Below are positions 60,569 to 64,000 of a stretch of DNA of 64,000 nt, one piece after another (within the stretch, counting starts at the first letter, position 1; every line of letters starts with the position of its first letter). This stretch comes from Methylococcaceae bacterium. GTDB taxonomy: Bacteria > Pseudomonadota > Gammaproteobacteria > Methylococcales > Methylomonadaceae. The stretch spans positions 310,001-374,000 of the forward strand of contig JADKAL010000003.1 of NCBI GenBank assembly GCA_016715325.1, given 5' to 3'. The translations under genes and the position numbers were made by a program. The notes under the pieces were generated by a model. The model was given only the letters and a program-made list of their open reading frames with translations, did no database searches and had not been told where the DNA came from.

Positions 60569-61585
60569 ATGGTTCCAGTTTTCGCCGACGAGCAAGCTAT
60601 ACAAAAAGCGGTTGAGCTGTTGAAGCAAGGCCGACTTGTCGGCTTGCCGACCGAAACAGTCTACGGCTTAGGTGCAGATGCCCTGAATCCAGAGGCGGTA
60701 AAGCGGATCTTTACCGCTAAAGGCCGTCCTGCCGACCATCCTCTCATTGTTCATATTCCGGATAAATCTGCTCTGGAAGATTGGGCGATTGATATTCCTG
60801 AATCGGCTTGGAAACTGGCTGAACATTTCTGGCCTGGGTCGTTAACGATTGTTTTAAAAAAGCAGCCTGATGTGCCAATGGAAGTCACCGGGGGGCAAAA
60901 TACAGTCGCCTTACGCGTCCCCAACCATCCTGTTGCTTTAAGCCTGTTACGGGTATTCGGTGGAGGAATCGCAGCGCCCTCTGCAAATCGTTTTTGCAGA
61001 ATCAGCCCTACCCAAGCCAGTCATGTTGAAGAAGAATTGGGCGATAAAGTCGATATGATACTTGATGGTGGAGCATGTCAGGTCGGTTTGGAATCGACTA
61101 TTGTGGATTTAAGCGGTTTGGAACCTCGCTTACTGAGACCGGGTCAAATCAGTCAAACAGAAATCGAAGCGGTTTTGCAAATATCGCTGGAATTACCAAA
61201 TGATAGGGAAAAAATCCATGCGCCGGGGGCAATGGAATTGCATTATGCACCGGATGCGCACACGCTGTTATGCTCAATCGAACAGATTAAAGAGATTCTT
61301 GCAGGTCAAGTTTATCAAGGCAACTATAAGTTTGGAGTCCTGACTTTTAAAAAAGAGCTGCAAACTTCTGTTAATACCCACATTATTATCATGTCAGCCG
61401 ATTCAAAATCCTATGGTCATGATCTGTATAATGCCTTGCGACAATTGGATAATGCGTCCGTTGATATTATTCTGGTAGAGTATCCACCGAAAACAGACGA
61501 TTGGGCTGCGGTAAATGACCGTTTGAAAAAGGCGGCAAAGCAATTTACCGAGATGGATAATCGAAAGGTAAAAATTACAGTTTAA
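60569..61585 (+). CDS. Threonylcarbamoyl-AMP synthase (Sua5 type)
   Basis: Makes threonylcarbamoyl-AMP for the t6A37 modification of ANN-decoding tRNAs. The frame opens at 60536, but the ATG at 60569 (MVPVFADEQAIQ) lies 10 bases after the pycB stop and fits the family start. The YrdC core shows LPTETVYGLGADA, AKGRPADHPLIVH and APSANRF. A C-terminal Sua5 domain (from about residue 215) makes it a Sua5-type rather than the short TsaC. Confidence 0.92.
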   Translation: MVPVFADEQAIQKAVELLKQGRLVGLPTETVYGLGADALNPEAVKRIFTAKGRPADHPLIVHIPDKSALEDWAIDIPESAWKLAEHFWPGSLTIVLKKQPDVPMEVTGGQNTVALRVPNHPVALSLLRVFGGGIAAPSANRFCRISPTQASHVEEELGDKVDMILDGGACQVGLESTIVDLSGLEPRLLRPGQISQTEIEAVLQISLELPNDREKIHAPGAMELHYAPDAHTLLCSIEQIKEILAGQVYQGNYKFGVLTFKKELQTSVNTHIIIMSADSKSYGHDLYNALRQLDNASVDIILVEYPPKTDDWAAVNDRLKKAAKQFTEMDNRKVKITV

Positions 61586-61654
61586 TTCATTACATAGTCT
61601 TAATAATTTCCACAATCGACGTGTTTTGAAACTGAAAAATAGGATAAGAAAACC

Positions 61655-62581
61655 TTGGCAACAAAAACTATTCGCATCGCCTCCCGTAAAAGCCCTTTAG
61701 CCTTATGGCAAGCCGAGCATGTCGCTCATTTGCTGGAAACGACGTTTCCCGGCATTAAAACCGAACTGGTGCTTATGACGACTCAAGGCGACAAAATCCT
61801 GGATGCGCCGCTCGCCAAAATCGGCGGCAAGGGTCTGTTTGTCAAGGAACTTGAAGTCGGAATGTTGGAAGGGACGGCTGATATTGCTGTGCATTCCATG
61901 AAAGATGTGCCTGTCGAATTCCCGGAAGGGCTGCATTTAGGCGCTATTTTGAGCCGGGAAGATCCTACGGATGCGTTTGTTTCCAACCGTTATGCCGCAT
62001 TAACGGATTTGCCAACTAATGCAAGAATAGGCACGTCCAGTTTGCGTCGGCAATGTCAGATCAAGGCCTTATATCCTGATGCGGAAATTTTAACCCTGCG
62101 CGGGAATGTCAATACTCGTCTAGCGAAATTGGATGCGGGCGAATACGACGCCATCATTTTGGCTTCTGCCGGTTTGAAGCGATTGGGTTTAGCCGAGCGG
62201 ATTACCCAACGGCTCGATACGAGTATCAGCTTACCAGCCATCGGCCAAGGCGCTATCGGCATCGAAAGCCGGATTGATGACAAAGAAATCAATGAGTTGC
62301 TAAGCCAGTTGCATGATAATGTCACTGGTCTTTGCGTTAGTTCGGAGCGGGCAATGAATGCCCGGTTAAACGGCGGTTGCCAAGTACCCATAGCCGGTTT
62401 TGCTGAGATTATCGATCAGCAAATTTTTATGCGCGGATTGGTCGGCAGTCCGGACGGCTTTACTTTATTCCGCAGTGAAGCTGGCGGTAAGTTCGATGAT
62501 GCCGAGCTGATCGGTAAAACAATCGCGGAAGATTTATTGTCACAAGGCGCCGATAAGGTACTACAGGCGCTATACGCGTGA
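61655..62581 (+). CDS. hemC: Porphobilinogen deaminase
   Basis: Polymerises four porphobilinogens to hydroxymethylbilane. It starts at a TTG (61655; [20 protein letters not shown]). The 308 residues include [11 protein letters not shown] (catalytic Asp), the arginine-rich [12 protein letters not shown] and the dipyrromethane-cofactor Cys in [12 protein letters not shown]. Its stop overlaps the GTG start of hemD. Confidence 0.97.
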   Translation: MATKTIRIASRKSPLALWQAEHVAHLLETTFPGIKTELVLMTTQGDKILDAPLAKIGGKGLFVKELEVGMLEGTADIAVHSMKDVPVEFPEGLHLGAILSREDPTDAFVSNRYAALTDLPTNARIGTSSLRRQCQIKALYPDAEILTLRGNVNTRLAKLDAGEYDAIILASAGLKRLGLAERITQRLDTSISLPAIGQGAIGIESRIDDKEINELLSQLHDNVTGLCVSSERAMNARLNGGCQVPIAGFAEIIDQQIFMRGLVGSPDGFTLFRSEAGGKFDDAELIGKTIAEDLLSQGADKVLQALYA

Positions 62582-63375
62582 ATCTTGGCTTGCATGGAGC
62601 GCATGTTCTCGTTACACGCCCCGCTCATCAAGCGGAAAAGTTATGTCAACTCATTCAGCAGCAGGGAGGGACAGCGGTTCGCTTTCCAACCCTTGAAATT
62701 GTAGAGCTCGTTAATTCCTCAGTAAACTCATCCGATAAAATCCCTTCGGCAACTTATCCCCTAAAGCCGTTGTCCGATTATCAATTGCTTATTTTTACCA
62801 GTACTAATGCAGTAAATTTTGCGCTTAAAGCGAATGGTGGCAAAATAGGCGGGTTTAAATCGACGTCAATCGCTTCGATTGGTAAAGCAACGGCAAAAAC
62901 GTTACAAACTGCCGGTTTAGTGGTCGATTTATTGCCGACCGCAGGCTTCGACAGCGAAGCGTTGCTTGCCATGCCGGAGATGCATGTCGTACATGGCGCT
63001 GATATATTGATTATTAAAGGGCAGGGCGGGCGTGAAGAACTTGCTAATGTGCTTCGTCAACGCGGCGCATCTGTGAATTATTGGGAGGTTTACAAACGGG
63101 TTATACCGGATGTCGATTGTTCTGAATTAATGAAACTGATCGATCATGATAAATTGGATGTGATTATCATCACCAGCTCCGAATCGTTGCATAATTTGGT
63201 CGACATGTTAGGTAAAAATTATAATAAAAAACTGGTTACGACAGCGTTAGTGGTCGTAAGCCAAAGAATTGAAAGGTTTGCTGCCGAAATAGGATTTAAG
63301 CGGATAAGTGTGGCTGAATGCCCCTCGGACGAGGCCATTCTTGAGGCAGCAATAGCGGTATACAACGGGGAATAA
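62578..63375 (+). CDS. hemD: Uroporphyrinogen-III synthase
   Basis: Cyclises hydroxymethylbilane to uroporphyrinogen III. The 265-residue protein starts at a GTG that overlaps the hemC stop by four bases, so the two are coupled. [14 protein letters not shown] and [11 protein letters not shown] are typical for this poorly conserved family. hemX follows two bases after the stop codon. Confidence 0.93.
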   Translation: MNLGLHGAHVLVTRPAHQAEKLCQLIQQQGGTAVRFPTLEIVELVNSSVNSSDKIPSATYPLKPLSDYQLLIFTSTNAVNFALKANGGKIGGFKSTSIASIGKATAKTLQTAGLVVDLLPTAGFDSEALLAMPEMHVVHGADILIIKGQGGREELANVLRQRGASVNYWEVYKRVIPDVDCSELMKLIDHDKLDVIIITSSESLHNLVDMLGKNYNKKLVTTALVVVSQRIERFAAEIGFKRISVAECPSDEAILEAAIAVYNGE

Positions 63376-63376
63376 T

Positions 63377-64000
63377 GTGGCTGAATTAAACGAGCAACCT
63401 GAACCAGAATTGGCTGAAATTAGCCGAACAATTGACAGTCCGAAACCTGTGCGCCGGTCGAAGAGCGGGTTATTGTTTGCCGTGATTATTCTTTTACTGA
63501 TTGTAGGATTGGCAGGAGCCGGATTTTATTTTTTTAGTCAATTGCGCGATAAGCAAGAAGGTTTGGGCGGGGAGGTTAAAAGCGAACTTTCGCGGCAAAT
63601 CAACGATTATCAAGGTCAATTAACCGCAATACAAAAGCAAATATCCGCCTTGCAATCCGAAATCTCTGGAAAAGAAGAGCATTTCAACAAAACCTTGGAG
63701 ACTTTTTCCGATCTTCATGGGCAAAAATTAGATGCAACGCGTAAAGAATTGAGCGACAAAGTGCTGCAAGTGCAGCGGCAACTCGGTAAAACCCGCGGCG
63801 ATTGGCTAATTGCAGATGCCGAATACCTTTTAAGTATAGCGAATGAAAGATTGCATTTAGTCGGCGATGTTAATACCACTAAAGAGGCATTAGAAGCAGC
63901 CGACCAACGACTACGCGAAAGCGGCGATACGGGAACTATAAAAATTCGCGAACAAATTGCAAAGGAAATTGCACAAATCAAAGATATTAAAGAACCCGAT
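63377..64000 (+). CDS. hemX: HemX-like protein (partial, runs off right edge)
   Basis: Starting at GTG 63377, one base after the hemD stop, the protein begins VAELNEQPEPELAEISRTID. One membrane helix (LLFAVIILLLIVGLAGAGFYFF) and a long coiled-coil region with QLGKTRGDWLIADAEYLLSIANERLHLVGD, the HemX signature, follow. The open frame reaches the window end. HemX is annotated as a uroporphyrinogen-III methyltransferase homologue, but its real role is unclear; the hemCDX order is standard. Confidence 0.92.
   Translation, partial: MAELNEQPEPELAEISRTIDSPKPVRRSKSGLLFAVIILLLIVGLAGAGFYFFSQLRDKQEGLGGEVKSELSRQINDYQGQLTAIQKQISALQSEISGKEEHFNKTLETFSDLHGQKLDATRKELSDKVLQVQRQLGKTRGDWLIADAEYLLSIANERLHLVGDVNTTKEALEAADQRLRESGDTGTIKIREQIAKEIAQIKDIKEPD

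Overview
The window looks like part of a gammaproteobacterial chromosome of moderate GC. The housekeeping order metY-rimP-nusA-infB-rbfA, together with exeA-gspB, lolA-rarA, yicC-gmk, rph, hemCDX and a two-subunit pyruvate carboxylase, points to a free-living aerobic gammaproteobacterium. A methanotroph-type (Methylococcales) host is my guess from general resemblance; no methane-oxidation gene is present to confirm it.

Layout. 1-5.3 kb (minus): translation/transcription operon initiator tRNA-Met (metY)-rimP-nusA-infB-rbfA, with two terminator-like hairpins after the tRNA. 5.5-10.7 kb: QEGLA-family protein, small secreted protein, DUF155/RMD1-like protein, rlmJ, amino-acid permease. 11-14 kb: tandem small secreted paralogues, an orphan periplasmic binding protein, a Gly/Tyr/His-rich lipoprotein and a MITE-like repeat. 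14.3-16.3 kb: Fe-superoxide dismutase, dCTP deaminase, CPBP protease. 16.5-18.6 kb: two-gene unit with a zeta-toxin-like kinase. 18.7-22.9 kb: DUF3014 protein, exeA-gspB, EamA transporter. 23.7-37.5 kb: accessory island with a SET-domain protein, two TonB-receptor/binding-protein cassettes flanking an alpha-oxoamine-synthase-like gene, then a giant hybrid kinase fused to GGDEF and EAL domains. 37.5-46.9 kb: BON lipoprotein, retropepsin-like protease, rarA, lolA, PBP1B, oxidoreductase, nspC, OmpA-like lipoprotein. 47.2-51.6 kb: secreted CxxCH protein, PF04185 phosphoesterase, mepA. 51.7-64 kb: gmk, yicC, Ser/Thr kinase, rph, GDSL lipase, greB, slyD, pycA-pycB, tsaC, hemC-hemD-hemX.

The most interesting region is 24-37.5 kb. 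Outer-membrane receptors are paired with periplasmic PF04392-type binding proteins but with no ABC permease or ATPase. They sit beside a PLP enzyme that could make a small amino-ketone and a sensor kinase able to make and degrade c-di-GMP. I infer a ligand uptake/sensing system; no ligand can be named from the sequence.

A caution for the whole window: eleven genes, including essential infB, carry 13 frame breaks, mostly one-base indels in short homopolymers. These look like sequencing or assembly errors rather than gene decay. The affected genes are listed at full span.
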